64,000 nucleotides of DNA from JABHQR01 sp043812455. Its GTDB lineage: Archaea > Nanobdellota > Nanobdellia > Woesearchaeales > GW2011-AR9. The position numbers and the translations under genes are program-made. A model generated the notes under the pieces. It ran no database searches, had not been told where the DNA came from, and was given only the letters and a program-made list of their open reading frames with translations. Of this stretch, positions 41,126 through 50,602 are shown one piece after another. Within the stretch, counting starts at the first letter, position 1. Each line of letters opens with the position of its first letter. Location: assembly GCA_043812455.1 (NCBI GenBank), contig JBDRMB010000029.1, forward strand, positions 1 to 64,000. The letters are read 5' to 3'.

Positions 41126-43099
41126 ATGAGAAAAATTATCCTTTTGTTAATAATTATTAGCTTAATACTAGTTAGCACAGCAGTTGCAGAAAATCTTTAC
41201 TTTTATGATAGTTTAGACATCAGCTTAGATGTTAACGGGCAACTATCTCTTTACGAAGCAGGAAATAATCCAGAGGTCAGTGAACTTACCACTACATTAT
41301 TACTCTATCCCGAAGAAGATTACCGACAAGAACTGTTAAGTTTCCAATCTAGTGGTGAAGTTGAAGAAAACAAAGTTGTTTTCTATTGGAAAGACCCTAC
41401 CCTTGGCGAGAAGGATTATTCTTTCCAATCATTAGTAAGAACTACCTATCACCGCAACCAGATCAGCGAAAAAATATTTTTTCCAACAGAATTTACTGAA
41501 CAAGAAATTGAAGAAGAACAGCTTTATTTATATTTAGAAGATTCTGAAATTATTGATTGGAATGAACCAAGTATTATTGCTCAAGCTAATGAACTTACTG
41601 CAGATAGTGACGATTATTTTGAAGTAGTTTTTTTACTGGCCTCTTGGGTAGAAGAAAACATTGAATATGATTTGAACTCATTGACTGCTAAATCCAGCCA
41701 AAAATCAAGTTGGGTATTAGAAAACAAAGAAGGGGTATGTGACGAAATGACTTCTTTATTCATCTCCATGTGTCGATCACAAGGAATTCCCGCTAGGTTT
41801 GTAACTGGAGTATCTTATACTAACTCACCATTATTTGCTGAACCTTGGCAAGCCCACGGTTGGGCAGAAGTTTATTTTCCTAATCATGGTTGGGTCAGTT
41901 TTGATCCTACGTTTGGGGAATATGGTTATATTGATTCCACTCATGTTAAACTTAAAGATGATGCTGATCCTAGTGAAGCTTCTACACTTTACGAATGGAC
42001 TGCCCATAACGTTAATATTGTCAGCAAAGAACTTGACTTTGATGTTGATGTTGTTGGTTATGGAGATCAGATAGATAAAGAATTTTCATTAGAAATGTCA
42101 AGTTTGGGAGAAGAATTGGCCTTTGGCAGTTATAATTTGATTACAGCAATAATCAAAAATGAAAAGGAATATTATTCAGCAAGCACATTGACATTAACCG
42201 TGCCAGAAGAAATTCAAATTATTAATAATAAAAAACAAACAGTATTATTAGAACCTAAAGAAGTACAAGAATTATACTGGATTATCAAGATTCCTCAAAA
42301 CCTAAATGAAGGATATCGATATGAATTTCCTTATACAATCTCCACTGAAAAGAATTTAAGTATTGAAGATTCTTTCTTCTCACAGAAAAGTGCAGTATCT
42401 TACACTAAATCTGAAGTAGAAGATCTTATTCCAGAAGATCTTGACGAGAATAGTTACTCCAGGGTGCTTGTTTTATCTTGTGAATACCAAGAAGAAGTTC
42501 AAGTTAACCAAGATAATATAATTTCTTGTTCGTTAAAGAATTCAGGAGATACCAAACTCGAAAATCTTAATTTTTGTATTGCAAATGAATGTTTAAATAT
42601 TGATCAATTGCCAATTAGTAAAGAATATAGTTATGAAGTTGAATTAAGTTCATTAGAAGCTGGCTGGAAAACTGTCTTTGTCTCAGCAAAAAATGATCTG
42701 GTTCAAAAAGGCCAATACTTAACCTACCAAGTCTTAGATCAAGCTTCATTAGAATTTTCTTACTCAGTTTCAGAGAATATTCATTATGGCGAAGAATTCT
42801 TAATTACAATCTCTTTGATTCCGGATTCATTTACAATACCACAAAACCTTACTATGACAATAACTTTGCCAGGGAAGATTAACACTTGGGAAATTAGTGA
42901 ACTTACCCAGCAACAAGACATTATTTTAGAGATTAATAGTCTGGGACTTGGCTCTGAAAACTATTTACCATTAGAACTTGCTTGGCAGGATGAACAAGGT
43001 AATGAATTTAGTTATTATGAAGAAATTTTAGTTGAGATTGAAAGCAATACTTTTTGGGACAAAGTAGTCATGTTTTTTAACACACTAACCAGTTTTTAG
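41126..43099 (+). CDS. Exported transglutaminase-like (cysteine protease-fold) protein
   Basis: A 657-aa protein with a signal peptide (MRKIILLLIIISLILVSTAVA). After an N-terminal beta region of ~170 residues, a transglutaminase core domain follows: NKEGVCDEMTSLFISMCRSQ with the catalytic Cys, GIPARFVTGVSY, QAHGWAEVYFPNHGWVSFD with His, and DPTFGEYG with Asp. The C-terminal ~350 residues form beta domains. It is probably a protease or transpeptidase at the surface. Start 41126 (ATG) is chosen over TTG at 41105 because the signal peptide begins there. The gene is a single transcription unit. Confidence 0.82.
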   Translation: MRKIILLLIIISLILVSTAVAENLYFYDSLDISLDVNGQLSLYEAGNNPEVSELTTTLLLYPEEDYRQELLSFQSSGEVEENKVVFYWKDPTLGEKDYSFQSLVRTTYHRNQISEKIFFPTEFTEQEIEEEQLYLYLEDSEIIDWNEPSIIAQANELTADSDDYFEVVFLLASWVEENIEYDLNSLTAKSSQKSSWVLENKEGVCDEMTSLFISMCRSQGIPARFVTGVSYTNSPLFAEPWQAHGWAEVYFPNHGWVSFDPTFGEYGYIDSTHVKLKDDADPSEASTLYEWTAHNVNIVSKELDFDVDVVGYGDQIDKEFSLEMSSLGEELAFGSYNLITAIIKNEKEYYSASTLTLTVPEEIQIINNKKQTVLLEPKEVQELYWIIKIPQNLNEGYRYEFPYTISTEKNLSIEDSFFSQKSAVSYTKSEVEDLIPEDLDENSYSRVLVLSCEYQEEVQVNQDNIISCSLKNSGDTKLENLNFCIANECLNIDQLPISKEYSYEVELSSLEAGWKTVFVSAKNDLVQKGQYLTYQVLDQASLEFSYSVSENIHYGEEFLITISLIPDSFTIPQNLTMTITLPGKINTWEISELTQQQDIILEINSLGLGSENYLPLELAWQDEQGNEFSYYEEILVEIESNTFWDKVVMFFNTLTSF

Positions 43100-43151
43100 A
43101 ATTTATATATCAAAATTGGAATTATTGAAAAAAAAAGAAAAAAAATAAAAT

Positions 43152-43376
43152 TTATTTCTTCTTAGCAGTTTTCTTCTTAGCTACTTTTTTCTTAGCTACT
43201 TTTTTCTTAGCTACTTTTTTCTTAGCTACTTTTTTCTTAGCTACTGCTTTCTTAACTGCTTTCTTTTTAGCAACTTTTCTTTTAACTGCTTTTTTCTTAG
43301 CTACTGCTTTCTTAGCAACTTTCCTTTTAACAGTCTTTTTCTTAGCTGCCTTCTTCTTCATAACTTTCTTAGCCAT
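43152..43376 (-). CDS. Lys/Ala-rich histone H1-like protein, 74 aa
   Basis: A 74-residue protein made almost entirely of KKVAKKK and KKAVAKKK repeats, like the tails of histone H1 or bacterial AlgP/Hc1-type proteins. It likely binds DNA or RNA by charge. There is no histone fold. At the DNA level a 15-bp unit containing TTCTTAGCTACTTTT is repeated almost exactly four times (about 43171-43245), so copy number may vary between strains. A good ribosome-binding site, GAGGTGAATT, precedes the ATG at 43376. Role in nucleoid packing is inference. Confidence 0.75.
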   Translation of the reverse strand: MAKKVMKKKAAKKKTVKRKVAKKAVAKKKAVKRKVAKKKAVKKAVAKKKVAKKKVAKKKVAKKKVAKKKTAKKK

Positions 43377-43686
43377 CGTAATTCACCTCTTATTTACTAA
43401 GTTGGGTGTAGAAAGTTTTTTTCCTTTTTAAAAGTTTCCTTTTTCAAAATATTTTTTAAAAATATTTTTGTTAACACTGATAATTAAAAATTTAAGATCA
43501 TGAAAAATTAAAAATTAAACACATTATTTTATCGACGATAAAACTCTGCAAGATATCATTGGGATCAAGAATGAATAAAACTGTCAAAACAATAATTACA
43601 AATTACTTAAATAAAACTTAATTACTTACTTTCAAACTTCAAAAAGTTTATATAATCAAAGCATTGAGAATATTCTGAGGGTAAAA
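43377..43686. other. Divergent intergenic region with rfcS promoter
   Basis: About 310 nt, very AT-rich. It holds the TATA box GTTTATATAATC (about 43647-43658), which lies ~30 nt before the RFC start. Near 43450-43470 is TTTTTAAAAATATTTTT, a self-complementary AT stretch. Only a 16-codon ORF (from 43571) was seen, not convincing as a gene. Confidence 0.5.
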
Positions 43687-44658
43687 ATGATAAGTTCAAT
43701 CTGGACAGAAAAGTATCGGCCGCAACAATTTGGCGACGTTAAAGGTCAAAAAGAGATTATAGAAAAAGTTCAAGCATTTGTTAGTTCACACAATATGCCA
43801 CATTTATTATTCTCAGGTCCGGCTGGCGTTGGTAAAACTACATTATCATTAGTAATTGCTAAAGAATTATTTGGTGAAAGTTGGAGAGAAAACATCTTGG
43901 AGCTTAATGCCAGTGATGAACGTGGGATTGATGTTATCAGAACCAAGGTTAAAGATTTTGCAAGAACTAAAGCCATTGGAGATATACCTTTCAAAGTAAT
44001 ATATCTTGACGAAAGTGACGCTTTAACCAGGGAAGCACAACAAGCTTTACGTCGAACAATGGAAAATTATACCAAAACTTGCCGATTCATATTAAGTTGC
44101 AATTTTTCATCCAAGATTATTGATCCAATCCAGTCAAGATGCGCAGTGTTTAGATTTAAACCATTAAGCAAAGATGATGTTATTGAAGTTATTAACAAGA
44201 TTTCACAACAAGAAAGTCTTAGCGTTCCTGAAGATGTAAAAGATGCTTTATATGAAATATCTGATGGTGACTGCCGAAAGTTAGAGAACGTTTTACAAAG
44301 TTGTGCAGTTATCAAGAAAGATCTTGATTTAGAATTAGTATATTCTATGGCTTCTGCAGCAAAACCTAAAGAGATAAAGGAAGTGTTAGAACTTGCTTTA
44401 AAACAAGATTTTCTGACCTCACGGAAAAAATTATTAGACCTTATGCTGAACTATGGTCTTTCTGGAATTGATGTAATCAAACAAGTTCAAAAGGCAATCT
44501 GGCAATTAGATTTTAATATAATATCCGATGATAAAAAAGTAACTTTGATTGATAAATGTGGTGAAATTGAGTTCAGAATAGTTGAAGGTAGTGATGAATA
44601 TCTACAGTTGGAAGCTTTCTTAGCATTTGTAATGTTGCAAGGAACTAAATCTGTTTAA
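43687..44658 (+). CDS. rfcS: Replication factor C small subunit
   Basis: A 323-aa AAA+ clamp-loader subunit. The start WTEKYRPQQFGDVKGQ is the RFC-box region. Walker A GPAGVGKT is at 44-51. Walker B reads LDESDALT (DEAD-like with Ser). ALRRTMENY and the SRC motif (IQSRCAVFRF, with the arginine finger) follow. The C-terminal collar domain is present at the usual length. With the large subunit (not in this window) it loads PCNA onto primed DNA. A TATA box ~30 nt upstream and the GAGGGTAAAA before the ATG support this start. The ASCH-domain gene follows 15 nt later. Confidence 0.95.
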   Translation: MISSIWTEKYRPQQFGDVKGQKEIIEKVQAFVSSHNMPHLLFSGPAGVGKTTLSLVIAKELFGESWRENILELNASDERGIDVIRTKVKDFARTKAIGDIPFKVIYLDESDALTREAQQALRRTMENYTKTCRFILSCNFSSKIIDPIQSRCAVFRFKPLSKDDVIEVINKISQQESLSVPEDVKDALYEISDGDCRKLENVLQSCAVIKKDLDLELVYSMASAAKPKEIKEVLELALKQDFLTSRKKLLDLMLNYGLSGIDVIKQVQKAIWQLDFNIISDDKKVTLIDKCGEIEFRIVEGSDEYLQLEAFLAFVMLQGTKSV

Positions 44659-44673
44659 GATGAATAAATCACA

Positions 44674-44955
44674 ATGAAAAACCTAAAATTTCATCCTTCT
44701 TTGATTGAAAAAATTTTAAGTGGTCATAAAGTAACCACTTGGCGTTTATTTGATGATAAAGATTTGACTAAAGGTGATAATCTTATATTCCTAAATTCAG
44801 ATACTAAAGAAGAGTTCGCTAAGGCAAGAATCGTTAGTGTTAAAGAAACAACTTTTGAGAATCTAACAGATAAAGATTGGGAAGGCCATGAAAAGTTTTC
44901 TTCAGATGAAGAAATGTATAGAGCATATCAAGATTATTATCAAAAAAAAAAGTAA
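44674..44955 (+). CDS. ASCH-domain protein
   Basis: A 93-aa protein of the ASCH/PUA-like superfamily: MKNLKFHPSLIEKILSGHKV then TTWRLFDDKDLTKGD, with the alternating beta pattern FLNSDTKEEFAKARIVSVKE. ASCH domains bind RNA or modified nucleotides; some are N4-acetylcytidine hydrolases. The Lys-Lys-Lys end and short length are normal for archaeal versions. It lies 15 nt after rfcS, probably in the same transcript. The specific activity is unknown. Confidence 0.8.
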   Translation: MKNLKFHPSLIEKILSGHKVTTWRLFDDKDLTKGDNLIFLNSDTKEEFAKARIVSVKETTFENLTDKDWEGHEKFSSDEEMYRAYQDYYQKKK

Positions 44956-45024
44956 ATAAGAATACAAAAGTTAAAGTGATAAAATTTAAATTAAAATAAA
45001 GAAAAAATAAAAATTCTTTGACAA

Positions 45025-45936
45025 TTAACTTGCACTTTCTTTGATTCTTAACTTCTCAAAAATCAAATCTTGGTAAGTGTATGAGAAAGTTAAAGTTATA
45101 GAATCGCTGTAAAGATCACTCTCAGCCAAAGGTTCATTTAATCGACAGATAACTTCTGCTTTTCCATCAATCATCCTAGCTTCATTCAACTGACCACCAG
45201 ATTTACATTCCCAGTCTTCTGGACTTTCAATTTCGTAAGCCACTTGACTGAACCGATTATCAAAATCTTCACTTTGAATAGTGGAATCACCAGTGCCAAC
45301 ATTACTTACTTGTATTTTTAACAACACAATTCCTTTCCCAGCAGTATCTTCCTCAACTGAAGTTATGGTAATTGGTGCTCCTGAAACTGAATAAGACTTG
45401 TATTCTTGAACTTCGCAAACCTTTTCATCAGTTAGATCTCCCTTAAAACAAACATCATTAATGATTAATGTTGTTTCATAATCATACTTATAATTAATGT
45501 TCCAAGTAACATCGTTATATCCAATAATTTCGCTGTTATACTTAGCATAAGCATTTGGAGTAAAAGAGATTATTTCCTCACCACCAGTAGGATTGAATTC
45601 AGAAATTTTCTCAATTTCTTCAGTGTTTGACTTTTCCCAATCGGGAATATTACTAAAATCTTCATGTGCTGGGCCTATTAAGGTTAAAACCACATCACCA
45701 GGTTCAACAGTATTTTCACCCATGTTTTTTATTACCAATTCTATTGGAAAATCTTCAGTATCAAAAATAGTATAAACACCATCTTCCATAATACTAAACG
45801 GTTCGAAACTTAATACAATCCCGTCTGTTCCACCAATGAAAGCTCCACTTGTAGTATCAACTTGTTGACCCTGACAAGCTGTTAAAAGAATTAAACTGAC
45901 CAAAGCCAGTACCAATAATAATTTTTTGAAAACCAT
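45025..45936 (-). CDS. Lipoprotein of the window's three-member paralogue family (copy 1)
   Basis: A 303-aa lipoprotein with signal LLLVLALVSLILLTACQGQ (lipobox LTAC). The mature protein is beta-rich with DGIVLSFEPFSIMEDGVYTI, IELVIKNMGENTVEPGDVVL and a late ITSVEEDTAGKGIVLLKIQVSN. These line up with parts of the lipoproteins at 46.6 and 47.6 kb (for example VELENKGNYDLSAY and IELKNEGAYDLSNG), so the three are paralogues. It is separated from the other two by a Nudix gene on the opposite strand. The family is not one I can name. It presumably sits on the outer face of the membrane. Confidence 0.72.
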   Translation of the reverse strand: MVFKKLLLVLALVSLILLTACQGQQVDTTSGAFIGGTDGIVLSFEPFSIMEDGVYTIFDTEDFPIELVIKNMGENTVEPGDVVLTLIGPAHEDFSNIPDWEKSNTEEIEKISEFNPTGGEEIISFTPNAYAKYNSEIIGYNDVTWNINYKYDYETTLIINDVCFKGDLTDEKVCEVQEYKSYSVSGAPITITSVEEDTAGKGIVLLKIQVSNVGTGDSTIQSEDFDNRFSQVAYEIESPEDWECKSGGQLNEARMIDGKAEVICRLNEPLAESDLYSDSITLTFSYTYQDLIFEKLRIKESAS

Positions 45937-46126
45937 CCTAACAACCTCTTTATGTTTGTCTTTAATCGTGTTTGATCAATAATTTAGTATTTAAACGTAT
46001 TAAACTAAGAAAAAAAGAGTTTAGCTATAAAAAATCTTCGCTTTTCTAAGCTAAAAATTGAAGAGGAATGCCGATATAGGACTCAATGAAAAAACATTTA
46101 AATATCGCGGACTTTTCAGTTTTATC

Positions 46127-46573
46127 ATGAAAACAGATTTAGTAATTGCAGGTTATATAATTCATCAAAACAAAGTTTTACTAATTCACCATAGAAAATT
46201 AAATTTGTGGCTTCCGGTTGGTGGCCACATTGATGAAAACGAAACACCTAATCAAGCATTACTTCGCGAAATCAAAGAAGAAATTGGCATTGATGTAGAA
46301 ATACTTAATAAAAGCAATATCCCCGCGGAGGGAAATATTAAATGCAATCTCGCTACTCCTTTTTATGTTAATGTTCATTCTGTTGGAGACCATGACCATT
46401 GTTGTTTATTCTATGTTTGTAAAGCGATTAATCCAGAACAATTGAAAATAAACAATGAACTAAAAAATTTTGAATGGTTCGCTAAAGATGACCTAAACAA
46501 AGATCATGTCCCTGCTGATGTGAAAAATCAAAGCTTAGCAGCCCTAAAATTATATAATAATCTTCTAGATTAA
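46127..46573 (+). CDS. Nudix hydrolase
   Basis: A 148-aa Nudix protein. The box GHIDENETPNQALLREIKEE runs on into IGID and fits G-x5-E-x7-R-E-U-x-E-E-x-G-U. WLPVGGH precedes it. Substrates in this family are nucleoside diphosphates linked to another group. The start at 46127 (MKTDLVIAGYII) is chosen over 46058: the fold begins there, and a TATA-like TTTAAATATC (about 46096-46106) lies ~28 nt upstream, giving a leaderless transcript. It is inserted on the opposite strand within the lipoprotein cluster, so it may be an unrelated gene. Confidence 0.85.
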   Translation: MKTDLVIAGYIIHQNKVLLIHHRKLNLWLPVGGHIDENETPNQALLREIKEEIGIDVEILNKSNIPAEGNIKCNLATPFYVNVHSVGDHDHCCLFYVCKAINPEQLKINNELKNFEWFAKDDLNKDHVPADVKNQSLAALKLYNNLLD

Positions 46574-46587
46574 AACCTAGCGAGAAA

Positions 46588-47529
46588 TTAAGGTGTTTCA
46601 ATGATTTGGATGCTTTTTTGAAGATTTTCTATATAATTGTAATCTAAAGTTATCTGTAATGGGGTTTCGAACGCAGTAGCACCATTGATCCTGAAACTAC
46701 AAATGATCTTACCAGCATCGTTACTCATCCTTACCAACCAGTCAGAAGGAGTACATTTGATTAGACTTCCACCAGTCATTTCTACATTGTACAAGATCTT
46801 ATCCAAATCATCATAATCTAAACTTGCTTCACCACAATTAACAATGTCTGCATAAGGACTTAATACTCTGCCATTACCTGAATTTCGGACACTAATTTCA
46901 AAAATTGCAGTATCTCCAGTCATCTCTACTCCAACATAACTTACACTAACTGGCGCACCTTGACCGCCACCCATCATCACATTTTGTGGAGTACAAGCTT
47001 TCTGTTCAGAAGTTATCTGATAAAATAATGGATCTACACACACGCTTGGACTGGTCCTAGTTTGATAATTGTAACACATAACTAAATTTAAATTTGGTGA
47101 GTATTCATAAGTTCCAGTCGGTAAATCAATGTTAGAAGATTCCCACTGTACTTGATTATAACCACCATCTAAGTTATAAACACTTTTACCATCAATATCT
47201 CCACAAGATTGCACATAATTAATGCCTCTTATAATATTAGCATCAAACCCAGTTATCTGTAAATAACAATCGTACGCACTTAAATCATAATTACCTTTAT
47301 TCTCTAGTTCAACAATCGCTACAAAATCGTTAATGTCATATATCTTACTTGGAGGATAACCTGTAACAAAACTTGCCTTTAAACCCTCTGTTCCAGACTG
47401 AACTTGTGCAAGAGCTACAGAAGTTTCCATTGGTTCTTCACCAGCAGGAACCCTGTTACAAGATGCTAATAGAAATACTAAGAGAACTAAAGATACAACT
47501 AACAACCCTTTTTTGATTCTAAATGCCAT
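46588..47529 (-). CDS. Lipoprotein paralogue (copy 2)
   Basis: A 313-aa lipoprotein with signal LLVVSLVLLVFLLASCNRV (lipobox LASC). The mature region starts with GTEGLKASFVTGYPPSKIYD, similar to TGLVIEKVKNYPPDEVYQ in copy 3. Both then have an NxGxYDLS motif and a conserved GQGAPVSV/GQGGPLAV segment before the second beta domain. Several Cys residues suggest disulphides outside the cell. Function unknown. It is in a leftward row with copy 3 and the polytopic protein, about 110 nt from copy 3, with AT-rich promoter-like sequence in the gap. Confidence 0.72.
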   Translation of the reverse strand: MAFRIKKGLLVVSLVLLVFLLASCNRVPAGEEPMETSVALAQVQSGTEGLKASFVTGYPPSKIYDINDFVAIVELENKGNYDLSAYDCYLQITGFDANIIRGINYVQSCGDIDGKSVYNLDGGYNQVQWESSNIDLPTGTYEYSPNLNLVMCYNYQTRTSPSVCVDPLFYQITSEQKACTPQNVMMGGGQGAPVSVSYVGVEMTGDTAIFEISVRNSGNGRVLSPYADIVNCGEASLDYDDLDKILYNVEMTGGSLIKCTPSDWLVRMSNDAGKIICSFRINGATAFETPLQITLDYNYIENLQKSIQIIETP

Positions 47530-47637
47530 ACACCTATCAAAGCGATAATAAACTTTTTAGTTATTTAAAGCTTTTGTTTAAGTAGCTTTACTAATTATGC
47601 TTAAATCGTACCCACACTTTACTAAAAATCTAATTTC

Positions 47638-48537
47638 TTAACTCCTAACCCTTAAAGTATAATCTTTAGAGACTTTATAAGTATAAAAATATTCTAAGAA
47701 TAACGTTGTTGGATATGAAGAAGTAATATCATGATATTTTGTACAGACTAGTTCTGCATATTGTTCATCTTCAAACTCAAAACTTTTATCTCCGGTCTTT
47801 CTAAATTCACAATCAATAGTATCCTGACCTAGATTTGATTTAATTAAAGTAACTTCTTCAGCCTGACTTCTTGAACTACCCATATTTTCTATCAAAATTC
47901 TAAATTCAACTTTAGTACCTGTACTGATTTCTTCAATTTCAGTTACTGCTAATGGGCCGCCTTGCCCGCCTAACCTCATTGGATTTGGATAATCTCTACT
48001 ACCTACAGTACAGCCACCATAAACTTCATAATCCGGTTCAGAAGGATCAATACAGACATCAACTGCTAGCTCATTACTATAGTCATAAGTTGCAGTGATG
48101 AGATAAGGAAAATCTTGCCGTTCAGCACCAACTTTAATGTCCCATACACTAGCTTCAAAATTTAAATTTTCTTTATCTCCAACCGGATTTGTAACACTTC
48201 TGCCTTCCATCACACCACCTTTAGTTGGAAAACTTTTACCTTCCCAATCATATATGTCAACATATTTAGAATCAAAACCTAAAATTTGTAAATGACCGTT
48301 AGATAAATCGTATGCTCCTTCATTTTTTAGTTCAATTTGAAATTCAATATCTTCAGCTTGGTAAACTTCATCAGGAGGATAATTTTTCACTTTTTCAATT
48401 ACCAAACCAGTATAACCCTGTTTATATGTTCCTTCAAAGGCTGCACCAGTATCTTCAGAACTACAAGAACTTAAAAGTAAGCTTAACATTAAAATCGCAC
48501 AGATTACAATTGTAAATTTAATTTTTTTAATTTTCAT
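47638..48537 (-). CDS. Lipoprotein paralogue (copy 3)
   Basis: A 299-aa lipoprotein with signal FTIVICAILMLSLLLSSCSS (lipobox LSSC). It has the same two-domain layout as copy 2: YPPDEVYQAEDIEFQIELKN then YDLSNGHLQILGFDSKYV, and MRLGGQGGPLAVTEIEE opening domain two. It lies 31 nt downstream of the polytopic membrane protein gene, so those two are likely cotranscribed. The three copies differ enough to suggest separate roles, perhaps as subunits of one surface assembly with the polytopic and pilin-like proteins. Confidence 0.72.
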   Translation of the reverse strand: MKIKKIKFTIVICAILMLSLLLSSCSSEDTGAAFEGTYKQGYTGLVIEKVKNYPPDEVYQAEDIEFQIELKNEGAYDLSNGHLQILGFDSKYVDIYDWEGKSFPTKGGVMEGRSVTNPVGDKENLNFEASVWDIKVGAERQDFPYLITATYDYSNELAVDVCIDPSEPDYEVYGGCTVGSRDYPNPMRLGGQGGPLAVTEIEEISTGTKVEFRILIENMGSSRSQAEEVTLIKSNLGQDTIDCEFRKTGDKSFEFEDEQYAELVCTKYHDITSSYPTTLFLEYFYTYKVSKDYTLRVRS

Positions 48538-48568
48538 TTCTTATTTTATTTTTTTTAATTTCACTTTT

Positions 48569-50506
48569 TCAAACTATTGTAACAGTAATTGTATTTTGTG
48601 TACTGATTTGATAATCATAATTCAAAATTGCATCAAAAGATTGTACTACAAAATCCTGGGCAGCAATCAAATCTTCCATCTCTGCACCCCATTCCAAGAA
48701 GCAAAGAGATAAAGGGATATCAGAACCTTTGCTAGTTTTATCAGGAACAATTACTGTACCACCTTGCAAACAACTAACATCTAAATCTCCTGGATTATAC
48801 ATGTAAGGTTCCAAGTCAATAAAATAATCATTAACATTTATTATTTTTCCAGTACCAGCGTTTTCAATTGATGATACTAAAAGTAAATTATCATCTTTTT
48901 CTATAATTGGATTAGTTTCTGGTTGACCAAACCCAAAATTTATCCGCGCAAATTCATCTGGTGCACTTGATAAAGCATTAGTACCTGAAAAGTATGTACT
49001 TCTTGCTTCTGCTAAAAGTTCATTATTTTCGTCATAATCTTCAACAAACATTCTAGTTAATGTTGAAGTAGTTTCCAGGCCACTAAACTCTGCTTGATAA
49101 GTTAATGTATAACTCCCATTCAGAAGTTGACCACTTGGTGGACTACAGATTGCCGCTAAAGTATCTGACTTCTCATTAAAAGTAATACTTGAACTTGGAG
49201 AAATCTCACCTAAGAAACTTTCAGAATTGTCTGAACTACCAGTCTTAGTAAAATTACATATTAATGTTATTCCTAATTCTTGTTCTCTTGGGTTTTCAAT
49301 TTCTAAGTTTATTGGATATTGTAAAGCTTGAGTTGTGCCAACACTGACTACTCGTTTTGTTGGAAAACTGTTTCTGTCAACCTTAAAACTAGCTTCGGTC
49401 TTTTCCAAGATTGATCTGTCAACAGTACCTTGTGCAGTTTGTTGTTCATCTTCTTCAATTCTAGTTTTTTCATCTTCTAAACAACGATTATAATCTGAAC
49501 TTCCTTCAGTGAAACCATAAACATCGCTGCAAGTATACTTCACTTGAGAATTAAGCTGCCTTTCGGCCACGCAATCATCCACATCAAACCCACCAATGTC
49601 AGCAACGTTTTGTATTGCCTGAAGTGTACATATAAAATTTGACCAGCCCGGATTTTCAGTTTTCGGTGCTTGTTCTCTTAACTGTTCTTGTGCACCTTCA
49701 AGATCCTCAAGACCTGGAACTACAGAATTTTCATAAGCCACAGTAGGAATCACTGGAATGAGTATTACAACAACCAAATAAAGGATTCCTATAACTCGTG
49801 CAACATTAATAACGGTATTGCTGCCTTTACCTTCTTCAGTAGGCAACATTAACAATCCAAAAAATGCCCACCATGGCATAAAAAGTACCATGTATTCAAA
49901 ACCATCTTTAACTGCAAAACCTAAAGTTTCAACAAGAAAAGGAATAAGTCCGGCGTCTAGATAAAAAAATAGTACTGGCAACAAACCCCACAATTCTGGA
50001 CGAGTTACCCTACCCTTAGTGATGACCATAGAACCAAAAAGGATTAGTATTGAAATTCCTCCAAAGTACATTAAAAAATTTGGGTCATAATTTCCACCAA
50101 AAACAAAGTACCATAATATCCATATGGCCATTGGTATAAATACTGCAAATTTATCTACTTGAACCTTATTAGAAACAGCATAGCCTGCAAAGATAAATAG
50201 TAAAAAAGAAAGTATTAAAGTTAAGGTTGAATAACCGACAACAAGTTTAACGAAAAAATAAACACCACCGATGATCATCATCACAAAACTAATATTCTTC
50301 AAAGCACTAACAGCATTTGCACCCGCTGCAGCACCTGCACCCCAAATAACTCCCGGACCCGCACTTGCTGCAGCACCCGCACCGCCAGCAAGACCAGTAG
50401 CACCTTTCAATGCTCCAAGAGCGCCAGCTGCTTTACTTCCAGCACCAGCTGCTGCACTACCTATTCCTTTTAACACTCCTCCTGCTGCTGCACTCTCGCC
50501 GGCCAT
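48569..50506 (-). CDS. Polytopic membrane protein with Gly/Ala-rich N-terminus and external C-terminus
   Basis: A 645-aa protein. The first ~65 residues are a low-complexity Gly/Ala stretch. Residues ~70-265 hold about seven or eight hydrophobic helices (for example ISFVMMIIGGVYFFVKLVVG and WWAFFGLLMLP). The C-terminal ~370 residues are beta-rich and contain Cys pairs, probably outside the cell, with phrases such as VVSVGTTQALQYPINLEIEN like the lipoproteins nearby. No transporter family was recognised. GAGGT before the ATG supports the start. It sits between the pilin-like gene (96 nt upstream) and lipoprotein copy 3. Confidence 0.7.
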   Translation of the reverse strand: MAGESAAAGGVLKGIGSAAAGAGSKAAGALGALKGATGLAGGAGAAASAGPGVIWGAGAAAGANAVSALKNISFVMMIIGGVYFFVKLVVGYSTLTLILSFLLFIFAGYAVSNKVQVDKFAVFIPMAIWILWYFVFGGNYDPNFLMYFGGISILILFGSMVITKGRVTRPELWGLLPVLFFYLDAGLIPFLVETLGFAVKDGFEYMVLFMPWWAFFGLLMLPTEEGKGSNTVINVARVIGILYLVVVILIPVIPTVAYENSVVPGLEDLEGAQEQLREQAPKTENPGWSNFICTLQAIQNVADIGGFDVDDCVAERQLNSQVKYTCSDVYGFTEGSSDYNRCLEDEKTRIEEDEQQTAQGTVDRSILEKTEASFKVDRNSFPTKRVVSVGTTQALQYPINLEIENPREQELGITLICNFTKTGSSDNSESFLGEISPSSSITFNEKSDTLAAICSPPSGQLLNGSYTLTYQAEFSGLETTSTLTRMFVEDYDENNELLAEARSTYFSGTNALSSAPDEFARINFGFGQPETNPIIEKDDNLLLVSSIENAGTGKIINVNDYFIDLEPYMYNPGDLDVSCLQGGTVIVPDKTSKGSDIPLSLCFLEWGAEMEDLIAAQDFVVQSFDAILNYDYQISTQNTITVTIV

Positions 50507-50602
50507 CCATTTACCTCTTTACATTACTATCTAGTTCAATCGTCTAGCTTTTAATTTATATAATAAGAAATAAAAACTTAAGCATATAAAAAGGTTGCTA
50601 CT

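Noticed and set aside
43150..43380. CRISPR-like array in the repeated TTCTTAGCTAC sequence
   Set aside because: The repeats are adjacent, without unique spacers, and encode a low-complexity protein.
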